Shown: positions 17,062 to 26,355 of the stretch, piece by piece
Numbering within the stretch: position 1 is the first letter of the stretch
Layout: the number at the start of each line of letters is the position of its first letter
NCBI GenBank assembly: GCA_900539835.1
Contig: UQDR01000010.1
Location: 1 to 64,000 of the forward strand
Source of the DNA: an uncultured Ruminococcus sp.
GTDB taxonomy: Bacteria; Bacillota; Clostridia; Oscillospirales; Ruminococcaceae
Length of the DNA stretch: 64,000 nucleotides
Direction: 5' to 3'
The notes under the pieces: generated by a model
Database searches by the model: none
The model's input: the letters and a program-made list of their open reading frames with translations, nothing else
What the model was told of the DNA's origin: nothing
Position numbers and translations under genes: made by a program

Positions 17062-19650
17062 ATGAAAGAGAGTGATATTTTGGTTAACGACGACTCAAAT
17101 GTTATTGATTTCAGCGATAACACTAATGTTATTGATAATGATATCGAACGGGTAATGAGAGAATCATTTATTCAATATTCAATGGCGGTTATTGTTTCCC
17201 GTGCCCTTCCTGATGTAAGGGACGGACTAAAGCCCGTACACAGAAGAATTTTATATACAATGTATGAAAACGGACTGACCCCTGAAAAACCATATCGTAA
17301 ATGTGCCGATACGGTTGGTTCTGTTTTGGGTAAATATCACCCTCACGGTGACGCCTCAGTTTATGACGCCTTGGTAAGAATGGCTCAGAGCTTTTCTTTG
17401 CGATATCCTATGGTTGACGGTCATGGAAACTTCGGTTCTGTGGACGGCGACCCTCCGGCTGCATACCGTTATACAGAAGCAAAAATGGCTAAAATGTCTA
17501 TGCATATGCTTACCGATATCGCAAAAGATACAGTTGATTTTCAGCCAAACTATGACGATAGATTGAAAGAACCACAGGTTCTTCCGTCACGTTTTCCTCA
17601 TTTGCTGTGCAACGGCTCAACAGGTATCGCCGTCGGAATGGCTACAAATATTCCGCCTCATAATTTGAATGAAGTCATTGACGCAATGAAGCTGTTGGTG
17701 GAAAATCCGGATTGTACTCTCGATGAGCTTATGGAATGCATCAAAGGCCCTGACTTCCCTACAGGCGGTATCATTATGGGAAGAGCAGGAATCCGTGCAG
17801 CCTACGGTACAGGACGAGGAAAAATTACACTCCGTGCAAAAACTACTATCGAAGAAATAAAGGGAAGAAACTGCATAGTGGTGCATGAGATTCCTTATAT
17901 GGTCAATAAAGCAAGACTTGTCGAGTCTATCGCAAACCTTGTTAAGGAAAAGAGAGTCGACGGAATCCACGACCTGCGTGATGAATCAGGCAGAGAGGGA
18001 ATGAGAATTGTTGTCGAGCTTAAAAAGGACGCAATTCCTCAGGTTGTACTTAATAAATTATTCTCTTATACCCAGCTCCAGGATACAGTAGGCGTAATTA
18101 TGATCGCCCTCGTCAACGGCGTCCCTAAAACACTTACGCTTAAAGAGTGCCTTGAACAGTATATTGACTTTCAGGTTGAAATTATAGAAAGACGTACGAG
18201 ATTTGATCTGAAAAAAGCAAAAGAAAGAGATCATATTTTAAGAGGTCTTGTTATCGCCCTTGATAATATTGATGAAGTTATTGAAATCATGAAAACTTCA
18301 AAGAATATTCCAGAGGGTAAACAGCGCCTTATTGAAAGATTCAGTCTTTCTGAAATTCAGGCCGACCATATTGCAAATATGACCCTTGGACGTCTCACCG
18401 GTATGGAGCGTCAGAAAATCCTTGATGAACTCAAAGAAATTGAAGAAAAAATCGCTGATTATGAGGATATTCTTTCTAATCACGACAGGGTCCTTCATAT
18501 TATTCTTGACGAAGTTGAACAAATTAAGCAAAAATATGGCGACGAAAGAAGAACAATGATCGAAAATGTCAGCGGTGAAGTAGATATTGAGGATCTTATT
18601 CCCATTGAAGATAACGTCGTAACATATACAAATAACGGTTATATCAAGCGTATGCCCGTAAGTGTCTATAAAGCCCAGAACAGGGGCGGAAAAGGCGTTA
18701 CAGGTATGAAACAGCGTGAGGATGACTTTGTAAATGAAATGTATGTGTGTTCAACTCACGACCATATCCTGTTTATATCCAATAAGGGTATTATGTATCG
18801 CCTTAAATGCTATGAGCTTCCTGAGGGCTCAAAGGCGTCAAGAGGTGTAAATATCGTTAATCTTCTGCCGTTGAAGGAAGATGAGAAGATTGCCGCAATG
18901 ATAAAAACTTCAGATTTTGATGAAGGCAAATATATCGTTATGGTTACAAAGAACGGCAAGATTAAGAGAACTGCTCTTTCTGCATATAAACATGTACGAA
19001 AAAATGGACTCATAGCTATCGGTCTTGATGAAAATGACGAGATAGCAGGAGTAAGAATGACAAAAGGCGAGAATCAGCTTATTATTGCAACACATAACGG
19101 CATGGCAATAAGAGTCGACGAAAACGATATCCGTCAGATGTCAAGATCTGCACATGGAGTAAAAGCTATTAAATTAAGAAACAGCGATTACGTCGTTTCT
19201 ATGGCAAGAGTCCGTGACGGAGCTTCTGTTCTGACAGTTTCAGAAAAAGGTCTTGGAAGAAGAACATCACTTGATGCTTATAGAATCCAGCGCAGAGGCG
19301 GATTTGGTATGCTCAATTATAAAACCTCTGATGAAAAGGGTTATGTATGCGGCATAAAGGTCGTGGATGAAGATGATGATATCATTATGATTTCAGATAA
19401 TGGAATAATAATAAGATTCCGAGCTGCCGACGTTCGTGTTATGGGAAGATATGCAACAGGAGTTAAACTGATGCGACTTGCCGACGAAAATAAAGTCGTG
19501 GCATTCACAAGAGCTGAGCATGATGATAGTGCTGAAATTACTGAAATCGAGCAGCCGTCAGATGAAGAAATCGAGGAACAAAACAAGTCAGCAGAGGCTG
19601 AAGAAAATAATGAAGTCGTAGTTGAAGAAGAACCGGACGACGAAAATTAA
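17062..19650 (+). CDS. gyrA: DNA gyrase subunit A
   Basis: This 862-residue breakage-reunion subunit has the catalytic tyrosine Tyr135 (AAYRYTEA), the HPHGD segment (93-97) and carboxy-terminal beta-pinwheel repeats including the GyrA box QNRGGKG. An acidic tail follows. In the quinolone region the usual GDSAVY is GDASVY here, placing Ala98 where Escherichia coli has Ser83. The ATG at 17062 has a weak ribosome site; a TTG at 17080 preceded by AGAGAG is an alternative start. A strong terminator follows. Confidence 0.96.
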   Translation: MKESDILVNDDSNVIDFSDNTNVIDNDIERVMRESFIQYSMAVIVSRALPDVRDGLKPVHRRILYTMYENGLTPEKPYRKCADTVGSVLGKYHPHGDASVYDALVRMAQSFSLRYPMVDGHGNFGSVDGDPPAAYRYTEAKMAKMSMHMLTDIAKDTVDFQPNYDDRLKEPQVLPSRFPHLLCNGSTGIAVGMATNIPPHNLNEVIDAMKLLVENPDCTLDELMECIKGPDFPTGGIIMGRAGIRAAYGTGRGKITLRAKTTIEEIKGRNCIVVHEIPYMVNKARLVESIANLVKEKRVDGIHDLRDESGREGMRIVVELKKDAIPQVVLNKLFSYTQLQDTVGVIMIALVNGVPKTLTLKECLEQYIDFQVEIIERRTRFDLKKAKERDHILRGLVIALDNIDEVIEIMKTSKNIPEGKQRLIERFSLSEIQADHIANMTLGRLTGMERQKILDELKEIEEKIADYEDILSNHDRVLHIILDEVEQIKQKYGDERRTMIENVSGEVDIEDLIPIEDNVVTYTNNGYIKRMPVSVYKAQNRGGKGVTGMKQREDDFVNEMYVCSTHDHILFISNKGIMYRLKCYELPEGSKASRGVNIVNLLPLKEDEKIAAMIKTSDFDEGKYIVMVTKNGKIKRTALSAYKHVRKNGLIAIGLDENDEIAGVRMTKGENQLIIATHNGMAIRVDENDIRQMSRSAHGVKAIKLRNSDYVVSMARVRDGASVLTVSEKGLGRRTSLDAYRIQRRGGFGMLNYKTSDEKGYVCGIKVVDEDDDIIMISDNGIIIRFRAADVRVMGRYATGVKLMRLADENKVVAFTRAEHDDSAEITEIEQPSDEEIEEQNKSAEAEENNEVVVEEEPDDEN

Positions 19651-19660
19651 ATAAAAAATA

Positions 19661-19699
19661 AAACCTGTTTTGCAGAAGCTTTCTGAAAAACAGGTTTTT
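19661..19699 (+). terminator. gyrA terminator
   Basis: AAACCTGTTTT and AAAACAGGTTT form the stem with a 15-nt loop, followed by T residues. It ends the origin operon. Confidence 0.85.
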
Positions 19700-19706
19700 T
19701 GTATTA

Positions 19707-20564
19707 TTATGTTCCACGTGGAACATTTTTTGAATCATCTTCAGGAATAAGAATTGTATATTCTATCAAGCCGTCATGATGCTTTTTCTTAACTTGTGCA
19801 TCTACTCCTGCCAGCTTCATAACGTTAACTGCCTTGTCAACAGTGTTAAAAAACAGCTTTACATCCCGAAGAACCGGAGAGCGCTTTTTATAGCTTGCTT
19901 TTATTTTTTCCTCAGTTTCAAGCGAGCTTATATATTTTTCAGCCGCATTAACAGTCAGATTATTGTCTATTATATAAGTCAATACCTGACTTCGTTTTTC
20001 TTCACTGCTTACCTTTAATAAAGCTCTGGCATGACGCTCGGACAGCTTATTTGATATTATCATTTTCTTTTCGATAGATGACAGCTTTAAAAGTCTGAGT
20101 TTATTAGCAATAGTTGACTGAGCCATTCCTAAACGAATAGCTGCGTCTTCCTGAGTCATTCCGTATTCTTGGATCAGAACGGAAATAGCTTCAGCTTCTT
20201 CAAAAAAGTTTAAATCCGAACGCTGAATGTTTTCAATTAGCGCAAGAACTGCCGAACGTTCATCAGTAATATCCACAACTATGCAGGGTACAGAACGAAG
20301 CCCGGCAAGCTTGGCTGCCCTTAAACGTCTTTCACCTGAAATCAGTTCAAAATAGTTGTTGACCTTCCGAACCGTTAAGGGTTGGATTATTCCGTCCTGT
20401 GAAATTGATTTCGCTAAAGATGTAAGCTGAGACGAATCAAAATATTGTCTTGGCTGATTCGGATTCGGACGAATAAGGTTGACTGAAATGTCAATTATTT
20501 TTCCCAGTTCTCTCAATGTTTGAACAGAGTTTGATTTTTCTTTTGTTTTTGTTAATATTCCCAA
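19707..20564 (-). CDS. ParB/Spo0J-family protein, Noc-like paralogue
   Basis: This 285-residue ParB-fold protein has the amino-terminal motif NPNQPRQYF, the GERRLRAA arginine patch used for CTP-dependent clamp formation, and a helix-turn-helix (about 135-165, MTQEDAAIRLGMAQST). It converges with gyrA and diverges from parA. A second ParB follows parA, so this copy may be the nucleoid-occlusion paralogue Noc. It lacks the Bacillus context, and no Noc-type ATTTCCCGGGAAAT site was found, so the name is withheld. Its last codons (Asn-Val-Pro-Arg-Gly-Thr) are themselves a perfect parS site. Confidence 0.85.
   Translation of the reverse strand: MGILTKTKEKSNSVQTLRELGKIIDISVNLIRPNPNQPRQYFDSSQLTSLAKSISQDGIIQPLTVRKVNNYFELISGERRLRAAKLAGLRSVPCIVVDITDERSAVLALIENIQRSDLNFFEEAEAISVLIQEYGMTQEDAAIRLGMAQSTIANKLRLLKLSSIEKKMIISNKLSERHARALLKVSSEEKRSQVLTYIIDNNLTVNAAEKYISSLETEEKIKASYKKRSPVLRDVKLFFNTVDKAVNVMKLAGVDAQVKKKHHDGLIEYTILIPEDDSKNVPRGT
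19710..19725. promoter_or_regulatory. parS: parS site embedded in the ParB-paralogue coding end
   Basis: TGTTCCACGTGGAACA is a perfect 16-bp palindrome matching the bacterial parS consensus apart from the symmetric C/G pair common in Clostridia. It encodes the final residues VPRGT of the overlapping gene. Confidence 0.9.
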
Positions 20565-20736
20565 GGATATTCCCCCTTCTTTATGCTATTTTGATTATAT
20601 CACCGTCGGGAAATAATTTAAATAAAATATTCATTTAAATTATCGTGAAAATATATTGTTTTATACCATAAAAACAGGCAATATATTGGGGTTTGACAAG
20701 AATCTCTGAACAGAATGGAGAAAAAAGAAAAAACAA

Positions 20737-20752
20737 TGTTCCACGTGGAACA
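20737..20752. promoter_or_regulatory. parS: parS site upstream of parA
   Basis: This is a second perfect TGTTCCACGTGGAACA palindrome, in the roughly 300-bp gap between the divergent ParB paralogue and parA. The gap also holds the parA promoter; I see no other gene in it. Confidence 0.9.
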
Positions 20753-20782
20753 TTAAAAAATCTAAAATTTCTTAAAAAGCTC

Positions 20783-20811
20783 TTTTCAAAATGCAAAAAA
20801 TGTAGTATAAT
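20783..20811 (+). promoter_or_regulatory. Promoter of parA-parB
   Basis: TTTTCA (weak -35) and TATAAT are 17 nt apart, about 50 nt upstream of the parA start and 30 nt after the parS site. Confidence 0.5.
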
Positions 20812-20861
20812 AAAATTCGGAAATAATTATTTGTTGGGTTTACATAGAAATGGAGTGCGGA

Positions 20862-21635
20862 ATGGGAAAGGTTTTTGCGGTTTCAAATCAAAAAGGCGGA
20901 GTCGGAAAGTCCACAACCGTCGTTAACCTTGCTGCCGTTTTCGGAAGCAAAGGAAAAAAGGTTTTGATTGTGGATTTAGACCCTCAAGGGAACACCACGA
21001 CAAGCTATGGAATAAGAAAAAAGAGCATAAGAAATACATCTTATGAGGTTCTTATGGGAGATTGCAGTCTTTTTGAAGCTGTTGTTGCTACTGAATTCAG
21101 GGGAGTTTCAGTTGTTCCCACAACACAGAAGCTTTCCGGGGCGGCTGTTGAGCTTATGACGGAGCAAAAGCGTGGGTCAAAACTAAGATCAGCCTTAGCC
21201 GAGGCAAGAACGTTTTATGATTATATTCTTATCGACTGTCCTCCGACCCTTGATATGCTAACAATTAATGCTCTTGTTGCGGCTGATTCTGTGATAATAC
21301 CTTTACAGTGCGAATTTTTGTCCTTAGAGGGATTGGTCGAGCTTAACAGAACTATCGACAGAGTAAAAAATGTTTGGAATCCTGATTTGAAGATTGAGGG
21401 TATACTTTTTACTATGTATGTAGAAAGATATAAAGTAACGGGACAGATCGTAAAGGAAGTAAAAAAATATTTTGACAAGCATGTTTTTTCAACAGTAATT
21501 CCAAGAAATGTTGCATTATCCGAAGCTCCCAGCTTTGGACAGCCGGCGCTTTATTATGATAAAAAATCCAAAGGCTCTAAGGCTTATGAAGCATTGGCAA
21601 AAGAAATAATGAAAAAAGAACAGAAGGAGGGTTAG
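20862..21635 (+). CDS. parA: Chromosome partitioning ATPase ParA/Soj
   Basis: This 258-residue deviant Walker ATPase has the motif KGGVGKST near the amino terminus, then DLDPQGN and DYILIDCPPTLDML. ParA dimers bind DNA nonspecifically and drive segregation of ParB-parS complexes. The frame opens at 20850, but GGAG 8 nt before the ATG at 20862 and the family start MGKVFAVSNQKGG support the later start. parB follows after 3 nt. Confidence 0.95.
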   Translation: MGKVFAVSNQKGGVGKSTTVVNLAAVFGSKGKKVLIVDLDPQGNTTTSYGIRKKSIRNTSYEVLMGDCSLFEAVVATEFRGVSVVPTTQKLSGAAVELMTEQKRGSKLRSALAEARTFYDYILIDCPPTLDMLTINALVAADSVIIPLQCEFLSLEGLVELNRTIDRVKNVWNPDLKIEGILFTMYVERYKVTGQIVKEVKKYFDKHVFSTVIPRNVALSEAPSFGQPALYYDKKSKGSKAYEALAKEIMKKEQKEG

Positions 21636-21638
21636 AAA

Positions 21639-22535
21639 GTGGGAAAAAAAGAAAGAATGAAAAACGGTCTTGACGCATTGTTTGAAGATAATTTTCATGA
21701 GACATATGATAATTCAGAAGGAAAAGCTGATGATTCAATAAAAATGGTCAGGGTTTCTCTTCTTGAACCTAATAAAAATCAGCCCCGGCGTGAATTTGAT
21801 CAGGCCAAATTATTGGAGCTTGCTTCAAATATTGCACAGCATGGGGTTTTGCAGCCGATCTTAGTGCGGCCGATGGATAACGGCGGATATCAGATTGTTG
21901 CAGGAGAACGCCGCTGGCGGGCTTCACGGCTGGCAGAATTAAAGGAAGTTCCTGTTTATATTAAAGATTTGACTGATTTTCAGGTTGCACAGGTTGCATT
22001 AGTTGAAAATCTTCAAAGAGAAAATCTTAATCCTGTTGAAGAAGCAGAGGCATATAACAGGCTTTGTGAGGAATTTAAAATGACTCACGAGGATATTGCA
22101 AGAACAGTAGGAAAATCACGATCTCAGATTACAAATTCTCTGCGCTTGTTAAAGCTTTCTGATCAAGTAAAGGAATTATTAAAAGACGGAAAAATCTCAT
22201 CCGGTCACGCAAAAATAATTGCCTCAATTGAGGACAGGGATAAACAAAATTATTTTGCAAAAACAGCAGTAGAAAAGGAAATGACGGTAAGGGCTTTTGA
22301 AAAATTCGTTGCCGGAGAAAATAATGAAAAGCCCAAGCAGAAAAATAAAAAGAAGGAAGGCGGAAAATCCTCTTCTGATCCTTATTTAACTGAAGTTAAA
22401 CTTGCTTTTGAAAAAGAATACGGCAGAAAGACTGTAATCAATCAGAATAAAAACGGCGAGATAGTTATGCAGATAACTTATTCTGATATGGAGGATTTTA
22501 AATCTCAAATATCAAAGCAGTGGATAATTTTTTAA
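21639..22535 (+). CDS. parB: Chromosome partitioning protein ParB/Spo0J
   Basis: This 298-residue ParB has an amino-terminal LLEPNKNQPRREFD segment, the GERRWRAS CTP-site motif and a helix-turn-helix (MTHEDIARTVGKSRSQ, about 145-165), with a basic linker before the dimerisation end. It starts at a GTG preceded by AAGGAGGG. It binds parS, spreads as a CTP-dependent clamp and loads SMC. Overlap of role with the upstream ParB paralogue is not resolved by sequence. Confidence 0.95.
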   Translation: MGKKERMKNGLDALFEDNFHETYDNSEGKADDSIKMVRVSLLEPNKNQPRREFDQAKLLELASNIAQHGVLQPILVRPMDNGGYQIVAGERRWRASRLAELKEVPVYIKDLTDFQVAQVALVENLQRENLNPVEEAEAYNRLCEEFKMTHEDIARTVGKSRSQITNSLRLLKLSDQVKELLKDGKISSGHAKIIASIEDRDKQNYFAKTAVEKEMTVRAFEKFVAGENNEKPKQKNKKKEGGKSSSDPYLTEVKLAFEKEYGRKTVINQNKNGEIVMQITYSDMEDFKSQISKQWIIF

Positions 22536-22549
22536 TATAAAAAAAGAAA

Positions 22550-22581
22550 TGTTCCATGTGGAACATTTTCCGCATGGAACA
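22550..22581. promoter_or_regulatory. parS: Degenerate tandem parS pair before serS
   Basis: TGTTCCATGTGGAACA (22550-22565) differs from parS by one base. Immediately after it, TTTTCCGCATGGAACA is a weaker copy in reverse. They lie in the parB-serS gap. ParB binding to these is uncertain. Confidence 0.55.
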
Positions 22582-22626
22582 TAGAAAAAATTGCTGAAAA
22601 GCATAAAATAAAGGAGTAGAAAAAAT

Positions 22627-23907
22627 ATGTTGGATATTAAGCTTGTAAGAAGCAATCCTGAATTGGTAAAGGAAAATATCAAGAAAAAGTTCCAGGATGA
22701 AAAGCTTGTGCTTGTGGATGAAGTTGTTGAAATGGATAAGGAATATAGGACAACAAAAACAAAATGCGATGAGCTGCGTTCTAAGAGAAATACCATGAGC
22801 AAGCAGATTGGCGGACTTATGGCTAAGGGATTGAAAGAAGAGGCTGAACAGGTAAAAACAGAGGTAAAGCAGATTGGCGAAGAGTTGGAGGCTTTGGAAA
22901 TTAAAGAGACTGAGCTTGAAGCTAAGATTCGTGAAAAAATGCTTGTTATTCCTAACATAATTGACGAGTCGGTACCGATAGGCAAGGATGACAGTGAAAA
23001 TGTTGAGATTGAGAAATATGGCGAGCCTAAGGTGCCTGAGTTTGAAGTTCCTTATCATGTTGACATAATGGAAAAGCTCAACGGCATTGATTTGGATTCT
23101 GCAAGAAAAACCAGCGGAAACGGTTTTTATTATCTCTGCGGTGATATTGCAAGACTTCATTCTGCAATTCTTTCATATGCAAGGGACTTTATGATAGACA
23201 GGGGATTTACTTATTATATTCCGCCGTTTATGATTCGTTCAAGCGTTGTAACGGGCGTTATGAGCTTTGCTGAAATGGAAGGCATGATGTATAAAATTGA
23301 AGGCGAGGATCTTTATCTTATTGGTACATCGGAGCATTCGATGATAGGCAAATTTATTGATACAATTATTCCTGAGGGTGAACTGCCGAAAACGCTTACA
23401 AGCTATTCGCCTTGTTTCAGAAAGGAAGTGGGCGCTCACGGAATTGAAGAGCGTGGAGTTTACAGAATTCACCAGTTTGAGAAGCAGGAAATGATTGTCG
23501 TATGTAAGCCTGAGGAAAGCAAGGAATGGTATGACAAGCTATGGCAGAACAGTGTTGATTTCTTCAGGTCACTTGATATTCCTGTTCGTACTCTTGAATG
23601 CTGTTCGGGAGATCTTGCAGATCTTAAGGTAAAGAGCTGTGATGTTGAGGCATGGAGCCCAAGACAGAAAAAATATTTTGAAGTGGGAAGCTGTTCAAAC
23701 TTAGGAGACGCACAGGCAAGACGTTTGGGTATAAGAATTAAAGCAGAGGATGGATCAAAATATTTTGCACACACGTTGAATAATACTGTTGTTGCGCCGC
23801 CGAGAATGCTTATTGCGTTCCTTGAAAATAATCTTAATGAGGATGGTTCAATAAGAATTCCAGAACCTCTCAGAATGTATATGGGCGGGAAAGATGTAAT
23901 TAAATAA
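22627..23907 (+). CDS. serS: Seryl-tRNA synthetase
   Basis: This 426-residue class II synthetase has an amino-terminal coiled-coil arm (about 30-105) and a catalytic domain with the motif 2 SPCFRKEVGAHG and the motif 3 NNTVVAPPRMLIA. It charges tRNA-Ser with serine. AAAGGAG precedes the ATG. I see no T-box leader in the short gap before it. Confidence 0.96.
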   Translation: MLDIKLVRSNPELVKENIKKKFQDEKLVLVDEVVEMDKEYRTTKTKCDELRSKRNTMSKQIGGLMAKGLKEEAEQVKTEVKQIGEELEALEIKETELEAKIREKMLVIPNIIDESVPIGKDDSENVEIEKYGEPKVPEFEVPYHVDIMEKLNGIDLDSARKTSGNGFYYLCGDIARLHSAILSYARDFMIDRGFTYYIPPFMIRSSVVTGVMSFAEMEGMMYKIEGEDLYLIGTSEHSMIGKFIDTIIPEGELPKTLTSYSPCFRKEVGAHGIEERGVYRIHQFEKQEMIVVCKPEESKEWYDKLWQNSVDFFRSLDIPVRTLECCSGDLADLKVKSCDVEAWSPRQKKYFEVGSCSNLGDAQARRLGIRIKAEDGSKYFAHTLNNTVVAPPRMLIAFLENNLNEDGSIRIPEPLRMYMGGKDVIK

Positions 23908-23914
23908 TAAAACA

Positions 23915-24140
23915 AAAACTTACAGCATTGCGTTTTAATGGACACTTGAGGGAAACCCTTTTGAAAAAGGGTTATCCCTCAAACTCCCTTCCTAAAACTT
24001 TTAACGCTTTTTTCAACAAGGGGGCTTTTGCCCCCTGTTGAAAAAAGAATCAGAAGTCTTTGGAAAGGGGTACGGGGAAGAACCTTTCTTCAGAAAGGTT
24101 TGCCCCGAATACCCAGTAAGAGTGCAATGCTGTAAGTTTT
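23915..24140. repeat. 226-bp inverted-repeat element of stacked hairpins (MITE-like)
   Basis: Perfect 17-bp terminal inverted repeats (AAAACTTACAGCATTGC and its complement) bound an element built of three strong hairpins. These are 23946-23982 (TTGAGGG and AACCCTTTT arms), 24008-24046 (TTTTTTCAACA and GGGGGC arms) and 24073-24107 (CGGGGAA and AACCTTTC arms). It encodes no protein and fills the gap between the convergent serS and mnmE. It looks like a nonautonomous repeat that may also terminate both transcripts. Copy number cannot be judged from one window. Confidence 0.75.
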
Positions 24141-24146
24141 AATTTT

Positions 24147-25520
24147 TTATTTTCCCACGCAGAATTTTGAGAAAACTTCGTTCACGACGGCTTCTGACGC
24201 TTTTTCACCTGTTAATTCAAGCAATGCATTAGCAGCATAATCAATAGTAACGGTTACTGCGTCAAGGGTTTCACCTAATTTTAGTGCGGTCAAAGCTTTT
24301 TCGAGATACAGCTTTGCTGTTTCGGCGCAGGCTTTTTGTCTTTCGTTGGCAAAAATTGTTGAATCCGGGTCATAATTATTAAGAGAAAAAATTTCTTCTG
24401 CCGCTTTTTGTATTTCTTCTTTTCCCTCATTTAATTTTGCTGAAACTGTTATAATATTAGAACTGTATTTTTTTAAGTCATCCGGATTAATGCAAGGGTT
24501 TAAATCAGATTTATTCAGAATTATTATCAGATGCTTTTTAAGGCGGTCGACATATTCCAAAAGCTCTAAATCCTCTTCATCAAGGGGGCGTGACGTATCA
24601 AAGACAGCCATAACCAGAGCACAGTTTTCAAGACGTTTTCTTGCCAGCTCTACTCCCAGTTGTTCGACTTTATTATCGGTAGCTCTGATTCCGGCGGTAT
24701 CAGAAAGCTTTAAAGTCAACTCTCCTAATTTTGCAGTTTCTTCGATTACGTCACGGGTGGTTCCGGCGATATCCGTAACAATTGATCTATCATAGCCCAA
24801 AAGCATATTCATCAACGTAGATTTTCCGACATTTGGCTTTCCTGCAATTACGGTATCGACTCCGTTTCTCAGCAAAAGACCGTTATCATAGTCGCTTAAA
24901 ATTCTATTAATTAATTTTAAAATCTGTGAAAGGGATTCTGATAATGCTGATTCTTCGACGTCCGGAAGGTCCTCTTCGGGATAATCCACCCATGCGCCTA
25001 ATTCTCCGAGGATTCTGACGAGCTCTTTTGCGGCGGAGGAGATATTCTTAAATAGTCTTCCTTCTCTTGTAAGGTTTGCAGATCTCAGCGCATATTCTCC
25101 CTGAGCTGAGATAAGCTCCATAACTGATTCGGCCTGAGTAAGAGATAACTTTCCGTTTAAAAAGGCACGTTTTGTGAATTCTCCTCGTTCAGCGAGCACA
25201 GCTCCCTGAGAGATACACAGGCGCAGAATTTCCTTTGTGATATAGACGCCGCCATGGCAGGAAATTTCGGCTGTATTTTCACCTGTATATGATTTGGGGG
25301 CAATAAAAACAGTAAGGACGGCATCATCTATCTGTCTTTTAGTTTCCGGATCAATAATTTTTCCATAGGCACAGGTATGACCGGGCATGGCATTTACATA
25401 TTTATTTCCAAACGGGTAGAATATTTTTTCAGCTATATTAATGGCATTATCACCGCTTATTCTTATTACTGAAAGTCCGCCCTGAGCGAGGGGGGTAGAA
25501 ACTGCACAAATTGTAGACAT
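24147..25520 (-). CDS. mnmE: tRNA modification GTPase MnmE (TrmE)
   Basis: This 457-residue GTPase works with MnmG to modify the wobble uridine of certain tRNAs. The amino-terminal tetrahydrofolate-binding domain is about 1-120, the helical domain follows, and the G domain shows GKPNVGKST, DTAGIR and NKSD. The family's terminal CxGK motif is present (CVGK). It is alone in its transcription unit; mnmG is not in the window. Confidence 0.96.
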   Translation of the reverse strand: MSTICAVSTPLAQGGLSVIRISGDNAINIAEKIFYPFGNKYVNAMPGHTCAYGKIIDPETKRQIDDAVLTVFIAPKSYTGENTAEISCHGGVYITKEILRLCISQGAVLAERGEFTKRAFLNGKLSLTQAESVMELISAQGEYALRSANLTREGRLFKNISSAAKELVRILGELGAWVDYPEEDLPDVEESALSESLSQILKLINRILSDYDNGLLLRNGVDTVIAGKPNVGKSTLMNMLLGYDRSIVTDIAGTTRDVIEETAKLGELTLKLSDTAGIRATDNKVEQLGVELARKRLENCALVMAVFDTSRPLDEEDLELLEYVDRLKKHLIIILNKSDLNPCINPDDLKKYSSNIITVSAKLNEGKEEIQKAAEEIFSLNNYDPDSTIFANERQKACAETAKLYLEKALTALKLGETLDAVTVTIDYAANALLELTGEKASEAVVNEVFSKFCVGK

Positions 25521-25619
25521 AAATTCTCCTTCATTTAAATTACATTAAAACAACTGATTTAAAATTAAATTTATTATATCACAAGTTCAGAAAAACTGCA
25601 ACAAGGGCGATAAAAAACA

Positions 25620-25647
25620 AAGCTGTTTCGCATTAACGAAACAGCTT
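25620..25647 (-). terminator. Terminator after the Nudix gene
   Basis: A perfect stem AAGCTGTTTCG/CGAAACAGCTT with a 6-nt loop is followed on the minus strand by a T-rich stretch. Confidence 0.75.
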
Positions 25648-25676
25648 AATTTGTGTTTGCATGATAAGTTTAAAGC

Positions 25677-26081
25677 TCAGATTATAAATTTCTTTGCTTT
25701 ATTAACTATACTGCGGTCATTTTCGTAGGACAAAACGTGTCCTGCACGATCAATTTCAACCCATCGGATCTCAGCAATTTCCTCTTCCTGAGGTACAAAA
25801 TCAGTATTTTTAGCTTTTGCAACAAAATAGACTACATTTTTTTGAGTATCCTTTTTAGGAGAATAGGTAACGATTTCACGGAAGGTTGGGTCAAGATTTA
25901 CGTCAATTCCTGTTTCCTCCATAATTTCTCTTTTTGCAGTTTCTATTTCAGTTTCATTACCTTCGACGTGTCCTTTCGGGAAAGACCAATGCCCGCTGTT
26001 TACATGCTTAATGAGTAATATTTCTGTATTGCCATGATATTTTCGATATACAATGGCACCACAGGATTTTTCATGCAGCAT
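25677..26081 (-). CDS. Nudix hydrolase (diadenosine tetraphosphatase-like)
   Basis: This 134-residue protein has a complete Nudix box, GHVEGNETEIETAKREIMEE with TG following, near residues 37-59. The opening SCGAIVYRK and FPKGHVEG are typical of small Nudix enzymes that cleave dinucleoside polyphosphates such as Ap4A. Substrate is inferred from subfamily resemblance. Its 118-nt leader carries two hairpins, one of whose loops is complementary to the SD AAGGAAC at 26088-26094. Confidence 0.85.
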   Translation of the reverse strand: MLHEKSCGAIVYRKYHGNTEILLIKHVNSGHWSFPKGHVEGNETEIETAKREIMEETGIDVNLDPTFREIVTYSPKKDTQKNVVYFVAKAKNTDFVPQEEEIAEIRWVEIDRAGHVLSYENDRSIVNKAKKFII

Positions 26082-26199
26082 TATCAGGTTCCTTTCTATA
26101 GTGTAAGAAAACTGCGGGATTATTACAAGGAACGATTAAAAGCTCGCAGTTTTCTGAATAAGAAAAATTGCGCCGTGCATATTTTTCTTACTGGTTATT
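26082..26199 (-). promoter_or_regulatory. Structured leader of the Nudix gene with possible SD-blocking pseudoknot
   Basis: Read on the minus strand, the leader forms a 10-bp hairpin (26159-26168 with 26181-26190) and an 11-bp hairpin (26106-26116 with 26145-26155). The loop of the second contains GTTCCTT (26127-26133), an exact 7-nt complement of the SD AAGGAAC. Pairing would hide the ribosome site. The structure is visible; the regulatory role is inferred. Confidence 0.5.
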
Positions 26200-26205
26200 A
26201 AGATT

Positions 26206-26234
26206 ATTATACCATATTTATTTTCATTTGTCTA
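26206..26234 (-). promoter_or_regulatory. Promoter of the Nudix gene
   Basis: On the minus strand TAGACA (26229-26234) and TATAAT (26206-26211) have a 17-nt spacer. It predicts transcription from about 26199. Confidence 0.7.
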
Positions 26235-26329
26235 TAGTTTTAAAAAGTCTACTATCATTTTTGTGCACTATGCATAATATTGTTAAAACTATATTTGTAA
26301 AGCCGTAATATACTGGCATTAAAACAAAA

Positions 26330-26345
26330 GCGCTCTTTTGAGCGC
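26330..26345 (-). terminator. Terminator after cobO
   Basis: GCGCTC/GAGCGC stem with a 4-nt loop, followed on the minus strand by TTTTGTTTT. Confidence 0.7.
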
Positions 26346-26355
26346 ATTTCAGTTT

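Noticed and set aside
20268..20277. ATATCCACA, one base from a canonical DnaA box
   Set aside because: Single copy inside a coding sequence, without clustering; chance match.
20693..20926. 77-codon ORF across the parS site and parA start
   Set aside because: Overlaps parA in another frame, contains parS by accident and reads as basic low-complexity sequence. No SD.
22536..22626. T-box leader before serS
   Set aside because: The gap is 91 bp, contains parS-like sites, and has no T-box core or terminator hairpin.
22498..23160. 220-codon leftward ORF opposite serS
   Set aside because: Antisense shadow of a conserved synthetase gene; composition is that of reversed codons and no start signal is present.
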